A DNA stretch of 64,000 nt from Advenella kashmirensis WT001 (GTDB taxonomy: Bacteria > Pseudomonadota > Gammaproteobacteria > Burkholderiales > Burkholderiaceae_B). The notes under the pieces are model-generated. The model did not search any database, had not been told where the DNA came from, and was given only the letters and a program-made list of their open reading frames with translations. Below are positions 10,255 to 19,676 of the stretch, piece after piece (within the stretch, counting starts at the first letter, position 1; every line of letters starts with the position of its first letter). Both the position numbers and the translations under genes were made by a program. The DNA lies in assembly GCF_000219915.2 (NCBI RefSeq), contig NC_017964.1:2480001-2544000 (forward strand), in the 5' to 3' direction.

Positions 10255-11739
10255 TTATGATGAACAACTGACCTCAAGCTCCCGCCCCCATTCCGGTGGC
10301 GGCTCCGCGAAATGTTCCATGCCCGGCTGGGCTGTATAGGGATCACGCAGCACTTGCAACAGGGAATCGGTCACGCTCATATCCCCTTTTGCTGCGGCCT
10401 GAATCGCCTCTTCTGCCAGATAGTTGCGCAGAACATAAAGAGGATTGACCCGATCCATCCGGCTGGCGCGAGCCTGGGCATCGCCCTCATTGTCCTGCAG
10501 GCGTTTGCGGTACGATAGCAGCCATTGTTCAAGCCCGGCTGTATCGGCAAACAGCCTGCGCAACGCGCTTTCATCATTATCAATCTGTGCCAGATAGCGA
10601 AAACTCAGGGTGAAATCTGCTGACTGTTCATGCAGCACACGCCACCAGCCATCAATCAGCTCATCGTCGCCTTCCTGCCAGGTTTGTAAACCCAGCTTGG
10701 CCAGCATGCGGTCCCGGTAGGCCGCAATAAACAAGCCTTCGTAGCGTTCAAGCCGCGCTTTCAGGCGCTCGGGGTCTGCGCCCAGGGCCACAAAGCAGTT
10801 GGCAAAACGATACAGATTCCACAAACCGACGGATGGTTGTGCATTCCAGGCGTAGCGCCCCTGTGTATCTGTATGATTACAGACGTGATTAATACGGAAT
10901 GCATCCATAAAGCCATAGGGGCCGTAATCCAGCGTGAGGCCCAGCACCGACATATTGTCGGTGTTCATGACGCCGTGATTGAAGCCAACCGACTGCCAGT
11001 CGGCCATCAAGGTGGCGGTGCGCTCGATCACGACATCGACAAACTGCTCGATGACATCGTTCAGTGTGTGTTCATTGTCCGGGAGCGGAATCTGGTCCGC
11101 AAAAAAACTGCTGATCACATAATCGAGCAACTCCCGCAGGCGCGCCGGATCCTTTGCCGCATACCAATGTTCGAAAGAACCGAACCGGACAAAGGACGGC
11201 GCGACACGCGCCACTATCGCCGCCGTTTCAACAGTTTCGCGGTACACGGGATCGTCCGAGGCGACCAGACAAAGCGCCTGCGTAGTTGGGATGCCCAGGC
11301 CGGTCATGGCCGCACTGGCCAGATATTCGCGCACGGAAGAGCGCAATACGGCGCGGCCGTCGCCCATGCGCGAATAAGGTGTCTTGCCCGATCCCTTGAG
11401 TTGAATTTCCCAGTCTGCCGGCTTGCCGTTGCCGTCTGTACCCCTGATGGCGCCTAATAGATGAGCGCGCCCATCGCCCAGTTGCCCAGCCCAGACGCCG
11501 AACTGATGGCCGCTATAGACTGCCGAGAGCGTCACGCCCCCAGGCAAGTCGGCGTTGCCGGACATGATAGACAGAAATTGCGGCGAACGCGCATCTTCCA
11601 TGGTCAGTCCAAGCAAGGCCAGTACGTCAGGATTGACATGCAGCAAGGTCGGATCTGTCAGCCCCTGCATCCTGAGCCGCGTGTAGAACGCCGGCGACAG
11701 GGATGCAAACTGGTTGCTGACTTTCAGATTCGATTGCAT
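10255..11739 (-). CDS. selO: protein adenylyltransferase SelO
   Basis: SelO (YdiU/UPF0061) is a pseudokinase-fold enzyme that transfers AMP from ATP to Ser/Thr/Tyr of proteins, linked to redox homeostasis. The 494 residues include YSGHQFGVWAGQLGDGRA, the nucleotide-binding LKGSGKTPYSRMGDGRAVLRSSVREYLAS, the metal-binding HGVMNTDNMS and the C-terminal redox tail EVSCSS, where eukaryotic homologues carry selenocysteine. The tail here uses cysteine. ATG at 11739 is two bases after the stop of the DUF2069 gene, so the two are co-transcribed. Confidence 0.95.
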   Translation of the reverse strand: MQSNLKVSNQFASLSPAFYTRLRMQGLTDPTLLHVNPDVLALLGLTMEDARSPQFLSIMSGNADLPGGVTLSAVYSGHQFGVWAGQLGDGRAHLLGAIRGTDGNGKPADWEIQLKGSGKTPYSRMGDGRAVLRSSVREYLASAAMTGLGIPTTQALCLVASDDPVYRETVETAAIVARVAPSFVRFGSFEHWYAAKDPARLRELLDYVISSFFADQIPLPDNEHTLNDVIEQFVDVVIERTATLMADWQSVGFNHGVMNTDNMSVLGLTLDYGPYGFMDAFRINHVCNHTDTQGRYAWNAQPSVGLWNLYRFANCFVALGADPERLKARLERYEGLFIAAYRDRMLAKLGLQTWQEGDDELIDGWWRVLHEQSADFTLSFRYLAQIDNDESALRRLFADTAGLEQWLLSYRKRLQDNEGDAQARASRMDRVNPLYVLRNYLAEEAIQAAAKGDMSVTDSLLQVLRDPYTAQPGMEHFAEPPPEWGRELEVSCSS

Positions 11740-11741
11740 CT

Positions 11742-12233
11742 TTATTTCCCCTGTTTTTTGGCGCGTTTTGCTGCCTGCTTGGCAGGTCGCACATATAGAA
11801 TGGCGGCAAGAAAAAAGACCAGCGACAATACGGTCTCCACAGCTCCGAGCATGGAGGACGTGGTGCTGATATCAGAATACCAGCGAACCACCCCTTCGGT
11901 AAAATACAACAGCACCAGCATAGATGACCATTGCAGCGTATACAGATTGCCTTTGTAAACGCCATACAGGGGAAATAGCAGTGGCAACGCCTTAAGCACG
12001 TATACGCTGCCCCCAGGCACCAGCGGATCAAGGAATAATTCCCAGGCGATACACAGCAAAAACAGCAGCAAAAGTGAAACAAACGCTGCCCCCCTATATT
12101 GCGGATTCAATGCAACCTGCCGTGGCTGGTGGACCGATGCGGACGCCTGCTCAGGTGCTGACGCAGATTGTTGCTGGTTGGCAGGATCGGCCTGCTGCAC
12201 ATCGGCAACGGGCGCTGAAGAAAGCTTTGTCAA
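11742..12233 (-). CDS. DUF2069 inner-membrane protein, TTG start
   Basis: A 163-residue protein with a proline/glutamine-rich polar N-terminus (about 45 residues) and four hydrophobic segments: GAAFVSLLLLFLLCIAW, VLKALPLLFPLYGVY, WSSMLVLLYFTEGVVRW and VETVLSLVFFLAAILYV, ending in a lysine-rich tail. The pattern TEGVVRWYSD is typical of the DUF2069 family, whose role is unknown. No in-frame ATG is available; TTG at 12233 follows a GGA at 7-base spacing, but the start is uncertain. It is directly coupled to selO and divergent from the BrkB-like gene. Confidence 0.75.
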   Translation of the reverse strand: MTKLSSAPVADVQQADPANQQQSASAPEQASASVHQPRQVALNPQYRGAAFVSLLLLFLLCIAWELFLDPLVPGGSVYVLKALPLLFPLYGVYKGNLYTLQWSSMLVLLYFTEGVVRWYSDISTTSSMLGAVETVLSLVFFLAAILYVRPAKQAAKRAKKQGK

Positions 12234-12445
12234 AATAATGTCCAGTCTGGCTAATCGATCTGTTCATTATATTCTTAGTCACCTCCACAATCGCTGCAAG
12301 TGCAGTTACCGCCCTGCAATTACAATTTGCAACCGCAACGCGGCAAGGTGCAACGGCATGCGCCTTGCTGTTTGTTATACTGAAACGATCCTGACCCAAG
12401 CACCATCGTGTTGGCATAGCGACGCGGTAAACCAGCCATCTGATC

Positions 12446-13868
12446 ATGACAAAACACAACGACTTCGATTTGGAACAGCAAAAGAAACAGGAACAACAGG
12501 AAGCGATGGAGGCTCAGGAGGAGTTGCGGCTGAACATGGGAGACTCGGAACTGGGCTTTGAATTCTACAAGAAAGCCATCAAATTCGGCATCCAGCGGCT
12601 GATCCGCGACAAGCTCACACAGGTAGCCTCGAGCCTGACTTTTACGACCGTACTGGCCATCGTCCCCATGCTGGCCGTAATCCTGTCGCTTTTTACCGCT
12701 TTCCCCCTGTTTACCGATTTCAAAATTTCGCTTGAGCAGTTTCTGACGCATAACCTGATGCCCGAGACCGTATCGGAAACCATCATGAGCTATCTGAACC
12801 TGTTCGCCCAGCAGGCCTCAAAGCTGACGGCCATCGGCGTCGGCTTTCTGATCGTGACATCCATCATGCTGATGATGACGATCGACGAGGTGCTCAATGA
12901 TATCTGGAACGTGACCCGTCGCCGCCGATCGGGCAACGCATCCTGGTGTACTGGGCCATTCTGTCGCTCGGCCCTGTTTTCCTGGGCGCCAGCCTGTGGA
13001 CCTCTTCGTATATTGCACAGGAAAAACTCGGGCTGGTGACCCAGTTTTCCGTGATCAAGAGCGTGTTATTCACCCTGGTGCCGGTCATCGTCTCGGGCTG
13101 ATCTTCGCCCTGCTCTATTATCTTGTTCCCAACCGCAAAGTCGCCTGGAAAGACGCCATGATCGGCGGCTACACCACCGCGGTCCTGCTGGAAATCATGA
13201 AGGCCGGGTTCGCGTACTATATTACCCGGTTCCCCTCCTACACGTTGATTTACGGCGCCTTTGCCACGATCCCGATCTTCCTGTTGTGGATTTATCTGTC
13301 CTGGCTGGTGGTGCTGTTTGGTGCGACCGTGGCCGCACTGGCGCCACAAATACGCAGCGGACAAATGCGCGACAAGATGTCACCCGGCGTACATTTTGTG
13401 ACCGCCCTTTTCGTGCTGCGCCTGTTGCATAGCGCACGCGATCAGAATCCGCCCGGCTATGGCACCAGTTATATTGCCGGCCAGATCAAAATGAACTATA
13501 GCGAAACGCTGGATATTCTGGAGCCGCTGGTATCCATGGGCTACATTGTCAACACGGCCGGCAAACGCTCCGAGAGATGGGTACTGGCCAGCAGCCTGGA
13601 TGCCAGCCTGGACCCGCTGGCCGATTGCTTTTTGTTTGACAGCAAGGTCATCGAAATCGGTCACGACCCCGCGTTGCGCCAGGTCATCGCCCGGCTGCTG
13701 ACCGAAGACAATACCGTTAAATTGCGTGACATCCTGTATCTGACGCAGTCAGGTTCGGAACCGGCGGCAACGCCTGTCCCGGACTCCGATAGCGATAACG
13801 GCAAGCACAACCGAACTACAGCATCAACGCCGCCTGGTGCCACGAATACCACAGTACGCCCCCGCTGA
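12446..13868 (+). CDS. YihY/BrkB-family membrane protein with C-terminal extension (two frame breaks)
   Basis: An integral membrane protein of the YihY/virulence factor BrkB (UPF0761) family, 474 residues after repair. It has the family features ASSLTFTTVLAIVPMLAVILS (TM1), GVGFLIVTSIMLMMTIDEVLNDIWNV, LIFALLYYLVPNRKVAWKDAMIGG and YGAFATIPIFLLWIYLSWLVVLFG. After the six-helix core comes a soluble C-terminal region of about 150 residues with a winged-helix look, then a low-complexity tail. Frame breaks lie near 12925-12932 and 13097-13102, each one missing base. ATG at 12446. Members have been linked to envelope integrity; the function is not firmly known. Confidence 0.85.
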
Positions 13869-14103
13869 GGCCAGAACATCAACCCCCGAAAATGGATGCG
13901 TCATCCAGGCGCGCAGCGGCCAGGGCCGCCGCTAATGGCGCCTGTCACGGGGGTCACCGCCATCCCGTTTGTGACCTGCAGGGAACAGCTCCCGGCTGAA
14001 TGGCTTTGCATCACGGTCGATTTCAGGTACATTTCCATATAATCAGCATCAGTTTCCGGTCAACGCACCGGAACAAAAGAAAATAGGCTACAGGAGGATT
14101 GCC

Positions 14104-14562
14104 ATGTTGAAAATCAGTGAAGTCTTGCGGGTCAAGGGCAATATCCTTTACACCGCCACGCCGGATCAGTCCGTGGCGCAGGCCATTGCGACCATGAGTG
14201 AGCGCGATATCGGCTCGCTGGTCATAATGGAACAAGGGCAACTAACAGGAATGCTCACTTTCCGCGAAATTATCCGTCACATGCATGATTCGCCCGACGC
14301 TTTTGAAAACACCACCATCCGCAAGATCATGGATGATGCGCCGGTGAGCGTTTCGCCCAATACCGAAGCCGAGGAAGTACGGCGACTGATGCTGGAGCAT
14401 CACGCACGCTATGTCCCCGTCATGGACGGTCCGGTGCTGATGGGGGTCATCTCCTTTTATGATATGGCGCGTGCCATGCTTGAAGCATCTAAGTTCGAAA
14501 ATAAAATGCTCAAGGCCTATATCCGCGACTGGCCTGGCGAAACAGAAGACGACAAAGACTAA
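14104..14562 (+). CDS. CBS-pair domain protein
   Basis: A 152-residue soluble protein made of two tandem CBS domains, with DQSVAQAIATMSERDIGSLVIM and GMLTFREIIRHM in the first, and VSVSPNTEAEEVRRLMLEHHARYVPVM and LMGVISFYDMARAMLE in the second. Such stand-alone pairs bind adenine nucleotides and act as energy-state sensors on partner proteins; no partner is fused here. ATG at 14104 follows a strong AGGAGG site at 5-base spacing. A TATAAT -10-like element lies near 14037-14042. The 235 bases before it, after the BrkB-like gene, hold no other gene that I can support. Confidence 0.88.
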   Translation: MLKISEVLRVKGNILYTATPDQSVAQAIATMSERDIGSLVIMEQGQLTGMLTFREIIRHMHDSPDAFENTTIRKIMDDAPVSVSPNTEAEEVRRLMLEHHARYVPVMDGPVLMGVISFYDMARAMLEASKFENKMLKAYIRDWPGETEDDKD

Positions 14563-14588
14563 AAAAACTGGCGGGCCCAGCGCCCGCC
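14561..14588 (-). terminator. rho-independent terminator for the phosphoesterase operon
   Basis: Read on the minus strand, a perfect 7-base stem (GGCGGGC/GCCCGCC, 5-base loop) is followed by seven T residues. It lies about 180 bases past the phosphoesterase stop and abuts the CBS gene stop on the other strand, where it has no T tract. Confidence 0.7.
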
Positions 14589-14765
14589 GGCTTGCCTAAA
14601 GACACCCGCAGCCTGCCTCTTTTTTGCAAGCCCTTCTCGCTTGCAATCGACCGTGACGCCTCCGTAACCGCCCTTGCAGAATCGGGCCAGACCTCTTCTG
14701 CGCCACGCCTATAACTGCAACTCCTGCCGGGCATCAGGCGGAACAGACGATCAGTCAGAGCAGAT

Positions 14766-15572
14766 CTAGCTGGTCTTCCACAAATCCTTTTCCACACACA
14801 TGAACCGGTTGGGATGACTGCCATCCCGGGGCTGATAGGTCCAGGTCGTAATGTGGATTTTCTTTTCCGGATACAAATCCACAACATTCAATGAATTGGG
14901 AATATGCCGGCGGACCCGCAAGGAGGTGGTGGTGCCCCCCTGCACTACCAGCATCGGATTGGCAAGATCAGGATAACTTTTGATCAGCGGATGGACAAAC
15001 GGCATATGAATGTGTCCGCCCAGGATCAGATCGACACCGGCGGCAGACCAGGCGCGGATAGCGGCCTCATGGTTTTCGACCAATTGCTCCTGATCGGCCG
15101 GATCCAGCACATGAAACGGATGATGCGCCACCACCAGCACACTTTTGCGCGCGCTATTGTCTTGCGCCAGTTGTTCCACCCGCCTTATTTGTGCATCGGT
15201 CACAATGCCGCGCTTATGTCGAAATGGCGTGGAAGTATTGACGCCGATAACGATCGCAGCGCCGGTCTCGAACAACGGCTCTACATCCTTGTGCAGATAG
15301 CGGCGATAACGCCCGTAAGGATTCATGAAACGGGCCCATAGCGCAAACAGCGGAATATCATGGTTACCCGGAATGCACAGCACCGGCGACGGCAGGGTTT
15401 TCAGAAACGCATTGGCCGCAACGAACTCACGGCGCGTGGCGCGTTGGGTAATATCACCTGACACGACGCACAAGGCGGGAGACAACTGCCTGACGGCATG
15501 GACCAGCGCATTCAGTACTTGTGGATTGACCGTGCCGAAGTGAACGTCTGAAAGCTGAATAATTCGGTACAT
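14766..15572 (-). CDS. calcineurin-like metallophosphoesterase
   Basis: A 268-residue dinuclear-metal phosphoesterase of the CpdA/Icc-like type. All five metal-binding motifs are present in order: LSDVHFG (Asp8, His10), SGDITQ, PGNHD, the AHHPFH loop and GGHIHMP. Substrates could be cyclic nucleotides or a phospholipid; the family motif set does not decide. The gene is eight bases downstream of the lipid-kinase-like gene, which favours a role in lipid phosphate metabolism, an inference from context only. ATG at 15572. Confidence 0.88.
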   Translation of the reverse strand: MYRIIQLSDVHFGTVNPQVLNALVHAVRQLSPALCVVSGDITQRATRREFVAANAFLKTLPSPVLCIPGNHDIPLFALWARFMNPYGRYRRYLHKDVEPLFETGAAIVIGVNTSTPFRHKRGIVTDAQIRRVEQLAQDNSARKSVLVVAHHPFHVLDPADQEQLVENHEAAIRAWSAAGVDLILGGHIHMPFVHPLIKSYPDLANPMLVVQGGTTTSLRVRRHIPNSLNVVDLYPEKKIHITTWTYQPRDGSHPNRFMCVEKDLWKTS

Positions 15573-15580
15573 GCGCGATA

Positions 15581-16606
15581 TTATTCCTGTGACGGCTGCT
15601 GCGCCACCGATGCAGGCATCAGGATCTTGAGCAGGTCTTTATTGGCCTTGACGGTAAAGGGTGCCTGTAGTGTATGAACCTCGCCATCCATGGCAACCTC
15701 GATGTTGCGCCCCCCTTTTTTCTTGTCGATATCCAGAGACTCAAATGGAAAACTGATGATCTGCCGATCCTGATCCAGTCGTTTGAAAATCAGCTTCAAG
15801 GCCAGCAGCAGCATACGCTTGCGGCTTGATGGTTTAAGCACAATACCGTAGAGATAGCCATCACCCATTTTCTCGTCATATTGCACGCCGGCCTGCTGGG
15901 CCTGAAGATTATTATTACAGGCCATGAAGCTGACTGTCTTGACCAATTGCCGGCCCTCGCCCTTATTAAATTGCAAAATATAGGAGCGACCGTATTTCAT
16001 AATGGTGGAAAATGCCGCGAAAATGGCAATACCGCGGCGCCGGCCGAACTGGTTCTTCCACTGTTCCCGATCGGCCAGCAACTGGGAATACAGGCCCAGC
16101 GTTGCATTCACAATGAAATGTACGCCGCCGATCTCGCCGGTCTGCACCGCCTGTATCCGGCCCGTGAGCAAATCGCGCAATGCCGTGTCCGTGTCCAGGG
16201 ACAGGCCATGATCACGTGCAAACATATTGAACGTGCCAAAGGGAATAATGGCCATCGGAAACTGCTGGGCAATGGCATGATTGGCCATGGCGCTGATGGT
16301 GCCGTCACCGCCGGCCACCACCAATATCGCATCATGTTTTTTTACCAGGCTGACCGCTTCTTTTTGCTTTTGCTCATGACTGTCTTGCGGATAGACGCAA
16401 ACAATGTAGTGCTCGTGCCCCTGCATGGCAGTGGCAATTTTTTCCAGAAACACTTCCGTGTCCTGGTTGCCGGAGCTGGCATTGGTAAAGAAGACAAAAA
16501 CACGTCCCGCTACATCGGCCGACGCTGGAGCTACCGTGGCAACATCCGCATGAACGCCTTCATGATCATCAGGAGCCTGCGATTCACTATTGGGAGCAGT
16601 CATCAT
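15581..16606 (-). CDS. diacylglycerol kinase-catalytic-domain (LCB5/YegS-type) lipid kinase
   Basis: A 341-residue protein with the DAGK catalytic fold. RVFVFFTNASSGNQDTE replaces the usual N-terminal NP-x-SG motif, and AILVVAGGDGTISAMANH carries the nucleotide-binding GGDGT; IIPFGTFNMFARDHG matches the GTxNDxAR-type motif, with Phe for Asn in the usual place. The C-terminal beta-domain includes MGDGYLYGIVL and EVAMDGE. It probably phosphorylates a membrane lipid such as diacylglycerol. Start: twin ATG at 16606/16603 behind AAAGGA; the frame is open further upstream into the dehydrogenase gene but has no better signal there. It is 8 bases after the dehydrogenase stop. Confidence 0.85.
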   Translation of the reverse strand: MMTAPNSESQAPDDHEGVHADVATVAPASADVAGRVFVFFTNASSGNQDTEVFLEKIATAMQGHEHYIVCVYPQDSHEQKQKEAVSLVKKHDAILVVAGGDGTISAMANHAIAQQFPMAIIPFGTFNMFARDHGLSLDTDTALRDLLTGRIQAVQTGEIGGVHFIVNATLGLYSQLLADREQWKNQFGRRRGIAIFAAFSTIMKYGRSYILQFNKGEGRQLVKTVSFMACNNNLQAQQAGVQYDEKMGDGYLYGIVLKPSSRKRMLLLALKLIFKRLDQDRQIISFPFESLDIDKKKGGRNIEVAMDGEVHTLQAPFTVKANKDLLKILMPASVAQQPSQE

Positions 16607-16614
16607 TAGTCCTT

Positions 16615-17673
16615 TTACGGCGTCAGAACCGCCCTGCCGATCACTTTGCCTGCATGCAAGGCCATCAGAGTCTGGTCTGCCTGTGCCAGGGGATGCCGGC
16701 TGACAGGAATTGGACGAATCCCACCCTGTCTGACCAGCGCCATCAATTCCTGCAACTCGGCCAGATTGCCCACATAGGATCCCTGCACCGTAGCGGCCTT
16801 CAAGGGAAATAATGCCAGCGACCACTCGCTCTGTCCGCCGAATAAACCGATAATGACCAGCTTGCCGCCCTTGGCCAGCAGATTGAACGCCTGCGTTGCC
16901 GTAGACGGAGCGCCCACATAATCGATCACGGACCAGATGGTACGTGTACCCGCCGCCGCCTGAATATCCTGGATCAGCGTAGGGCTGTTACCATCAACAG
17001 CCGCCAACGCCCCGGCCTGCAACGCGGCCTCGCGTTTGGCCGGATCCAGGTCGACGACAACCGCCCCCTTGCCGCCCATGGCGTGCAGCCATTGCAGGCA
17101 CATCAGGCCCAGGCCGCCGGCGCCAAAAATGATCACGGGCTCATTTTGCAGCACCGCCAGATCAAACTTGCGCAGCGCCGAATAGGTGGTCAGGCCGGAA
17201 CAGGCGTAAGGCGCTGCCTGTACCGGATCCAGATCGCCAATATCCACCAGATACCTCGGATGCGGCACCACGATTTGGGTAGCGTAGCCGCCATCACGAT
17301 GGATGCCCAGGCAGGCCGGCGCCGCACACAGATTTTCTTCGCCACGCTGGCAGACCACACAACTGCCGCAGCCAATCCAGGGATAGATCAGGTAATTTTT
17401 TTGAGTATCCAGCTGCCCCGCATCCGGCCCCATTGCTCGCACTGTTCCCACGGTCTCGTGACCCGGTGTCAGCGGCAGGCTGACGCCGCGATCCTTCAGC
17501 TCCAGGCGCTTGCCCTGGCCCAAATCGTACCCGCCCTCCCACAAGTGCAGGTCGCTATGACAGACCCCGGCCGCCTTGACGTCCAGTACGACCTGGGTCC
17601 CTTGCGGCGTAAAGTCGTCTTTCTCGATCATCTGCAAGGGGGACTTGAAACCAGTAATGCAGTAACATTTCAT
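16615..17673 (-). CDS. zinc-dependent alcohol dehydrogenase
   Basis: A medium-chain dehydrogenase/reductase of 352 residues. The catalytic zinc site is in AAGVCHSDLHLWEGGY and TPGHETVGTV; the structural zinc loop has four cysteines in CGSCVVCQRGEENLC; the NAD-binding Rossmann fold shows IIFGAGGLGLMC. It most resembles AdhA/AdhP-like NAD-dependent enzymes that oxidise primary alcohols to aldehydes. ATG at 17673 starts MKCYCITGF; AGGA lies about 11 bases upstream, and in-frame ATGs at 17700 and further up are possible. It is first in a three-gene unit with the lipid kinase and phosphoesterase; the metabolic link is not obvious. Confidence 0.88.
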   Translation of the reverse strand: MKCYCITGFKSPLQMIEKDDFTPQGTQVVLDVKAAGVCHSDLHLWEGGYDLGQGKRLELKDRGVSLPLTPGHETVGTVRAMGPDAGQLDTQKNYLIYPWIGCGSCVVCQRGEENLCAAPACLGIHRDGGYATQIVVPHPRYLVDIGDLDPVQAAPYACSGLTTYSALRKFDLAVLQNEPVIIFGAGGLGLMCLQWLHAMGGKGAVVVDLDPAKREAALQAGALAAVDGNSPTLIQDIQAAAGTRTIWSVIDYVGAPSTATQAFNLLAKGGKLVIIGLFGGQSEWSLALFPLKAATVQGSYVGNLAELQELMALVRQGGIRPIPVSRHPLAQADQTLMALHAGKVIGRAVLTP

Positions 17674-17946
17674 CTCTTTACCATTCCTATGTTCGCGCAT
17701 GCCCCGCGGGCCATGCAACAGCTCCTTTGGAATAGGTATTGTATATGAGGGTTTCGCTAATGCAGTGTACAGTTCGGATAATAATGATCAATCTGCTATC
17801 TGAAGCGTAGCAATATAGTCATAAGCATTCGGTATTTCACATGGGAACGATGATGGCCTAGACTAACAGTCAATACTGCCGGTGGGTAACCCTGCCCGCT
17901 CAAGAAAGGCGTGCCGGCAGGCAGTGTCTGATCACAGGGGAAATCG

Positions 17947-18234
17947 ATGAAACCAGATCCGAAATGGTCTTTTGTACTAACTGTTCTGCTTTTTGCCGGA
18001 ATGATGATCGGATTGTCGCTATCGGTCCTGAACGACTTCATGTCACAAGCGGCGCCACTGGCCGGACGTGATATTTTCGTAATGACCATGCACGTTATCT
18101 GGCTGCTGCTGTGGTCCATTGCCACGGTGTTCGCACTCAAATACGCCCTGCGGCCGAATGATAAAGACAAACGGCATCAGGGCGCACCTACTTCTGCTCG
18201 TCAGCCCCGAAATCCAGCGACGTCTGAATATTGA
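17947..18234 (+). CDS. small two-helix membrane protein
   Basis: A 95-residue protein with two hydrophobic segments, WSFVLTVLLFAGMMIGLSLSV (about residues 7-27) and IFVMTMHVIWLLLWSIATVFAL (about 43-64), then a charged tail. ATG at 17947 follows an AGGGG site at 6-base spacing. The 3' end overlaps the convergent ferredoxin gene by 47 bases. I do not recognise a family; function unknown. The 228 bases between it and the divergent dehydrogenase start contain no other gene. Confidence 0.65.
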   Translation: MKPDPKWSFVLTVLLFAGMMIGLSLSVLNDFMSQAAPLAGRDIFVMTMHVIWLLLWSIATVFALKYALRPNDKDKRHQGAPTSARQPRNPATSEY

Positions 18235-18520
18235 ACTCTTCACTTAGCGACGGCTGTTCAGGCATATGCAACAAACTGGCTTCAATCTGCAACGGCCCCA
18301 CGGGCACGCAACAACAAGGCAGTATTTCGTCTTTTGCAATATAGGCCAGCGGTTCGGTCAGATATCTCACCCGACCTGCCAGCAGATGCGTCCTGCATGA
18401 GCCGCAATAGCCCGCGCGACACTGGAATTCCACTTCGTGATTAGTGCGTTCCAGCCCTTCGAGCAGCGTTTCTCCCTCCAGCAATTCGAACCTGCTATCG
18501 GTCGTTACGACAGATGTCAT
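18188..18520 (-). CDS. yfaE: 2Fe-2S ferredoxin of the ribonucleotide reductase operon
   Basis: A 110-residue plant-type [2Fe-2S] ferredoxin like YfaE, which donates electrons to rebuild the diferric-tyrosyl cofactor of NrdB. The cluster ligands are in [10 protein letters not shown] (C-x4-C-x2-C) with the fourth cysteine in the LPCCCVP segment. Its ATG (18520) overlaps the nrdB stop codon in an ATGA arrangement, and the order nrdA-nrdB-ferredoxin matches E. coli, which fixes the role well. Confidence 0.93.
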   Translation of the reverse strand: MTSVVTTDSRFELLEGETLLEGLERTNHEVEFQCRAGYCGSCRTHLLAGRVRYLTEPLAYIAKDEILPCCCVPVGPLQIEASLLHMPEQPSLSEEFNIQTSLDFGADEQK

Positions 18521-19648
18521 AGTTCGAAATGCTGCAGATCGTCGGTATTCATTTGAGAATCAATTTGCCCGATCAGGTAGGAGCTGATTTCCACTTCCTG
18601 AGGGCAACCTGGACATTATCTGAAGACAGCCAGGCGTTGATCCATGGAATCGGATTCTGCCGCACGCCCGGGAATGCAGCCTGCAGCCCCACTGCCTGCA
18701 TGCGCAGGTTGGTAATATATTCAACGTACTGGCACAGAATGTCCTTGTTCAGCCCGATCATGGAACCCCCTTTGAACAGGTATTCGGCCCACTCTTTTTC
18801 CTGCAGGGCGGCCTGTTTGAACAGATCAAAGCACTGCTCGCGGGTTTCATTGGCGATTTCAGCCATTTGCGGATCATCTTCGCCACTGCGCAAAATATTG
18901 AGCATGTGTTGCGTACCCGTCAGGTGCAGGGCCTCGTCGCGGGCAATCAGTTTGATAATCTTGGCGTTACCTTCCATCAGCTCGCGCTCTGCAAAAGCAA
19001 AGGAGCAGGCAAAACTGACGTAAAAGCGAATGGCCTCAAGCACATTGACAACCATCAGGCACAGGTACAGCTTTTTCTTGAGTTCACGCAGGGACACAAC
19101 CACTTCCTTGCCGGCTAGCATGTGGGTGCCTTCGCCAAACTGGTTATATAACTGCGTGTACGAAATTACATCATCGTAATAAAAGGCGATATCACGCGCG
19201 CGCTTCAGAATATATTCATTGGCAACGATATCATCAAACACCACCGATGGATTGTTCACGATATTGCGGATGATATGCGTGTACGAACGCGAATGGATCG
19301 TCTCGGAAAACGACCAGGTTTCGATCCAGGTTTCCAGTTCGGGGATAGACACCAGCGGCAGCAGCGCCACATTCGGGCTGCGACCCTGGATCGAATCGAG
19401 CAGTGTCTGATATTTCAGATTGCTGATGAAAATATGCTTTTCATGTTCCGGCAGCGTTTGGTAGTCAATCCTGTCCTGAGACACGTCCACCTCTTCGGGC
19501 GCCAGAAAAAGGACAGCTGCTTTTCAATCAGCTTTTCAAAGATTTCATATTTCTGCTGATCATAACGTGCCACATTGACCGACTGACCAAAGAACATGGG
19601 TTCTTTCATCTGGTCGTTCGGAATCTGACAAAAGGTACTGTATTCCAT
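18517..19648 (-). CDS. nrdB: class Ia ribonucleotide reductase beta subunit (two frame breaks)
   Basis: NrdB holds the diiron-tyrosyl radical for class Ia ribonucleotide reductase. It starts [29 protein letters not shown] contains the radical tyrosine, and VFDDIV, the [17 protein letters not shown] segment and [14 protein letters not shown] carry iron ligands. Two single-base losses break the frame: near 19498 (after SFFWRPEE) and near 18605 (after SSDNVQVA). In the repaired frame the C-terminus ends [10 protein letters not shown], the tail that docks into NrdA, and the stop at 18517 overlaps the ferredoxin start. Repaired length is 377 residues, versus 376 in E. coli. nrdA lies 28 bases upstream. 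Confidence 0.94.
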
Positions 19649-19676
19649 TGTTTTCTCTTACTCAATTACTGCCTGA

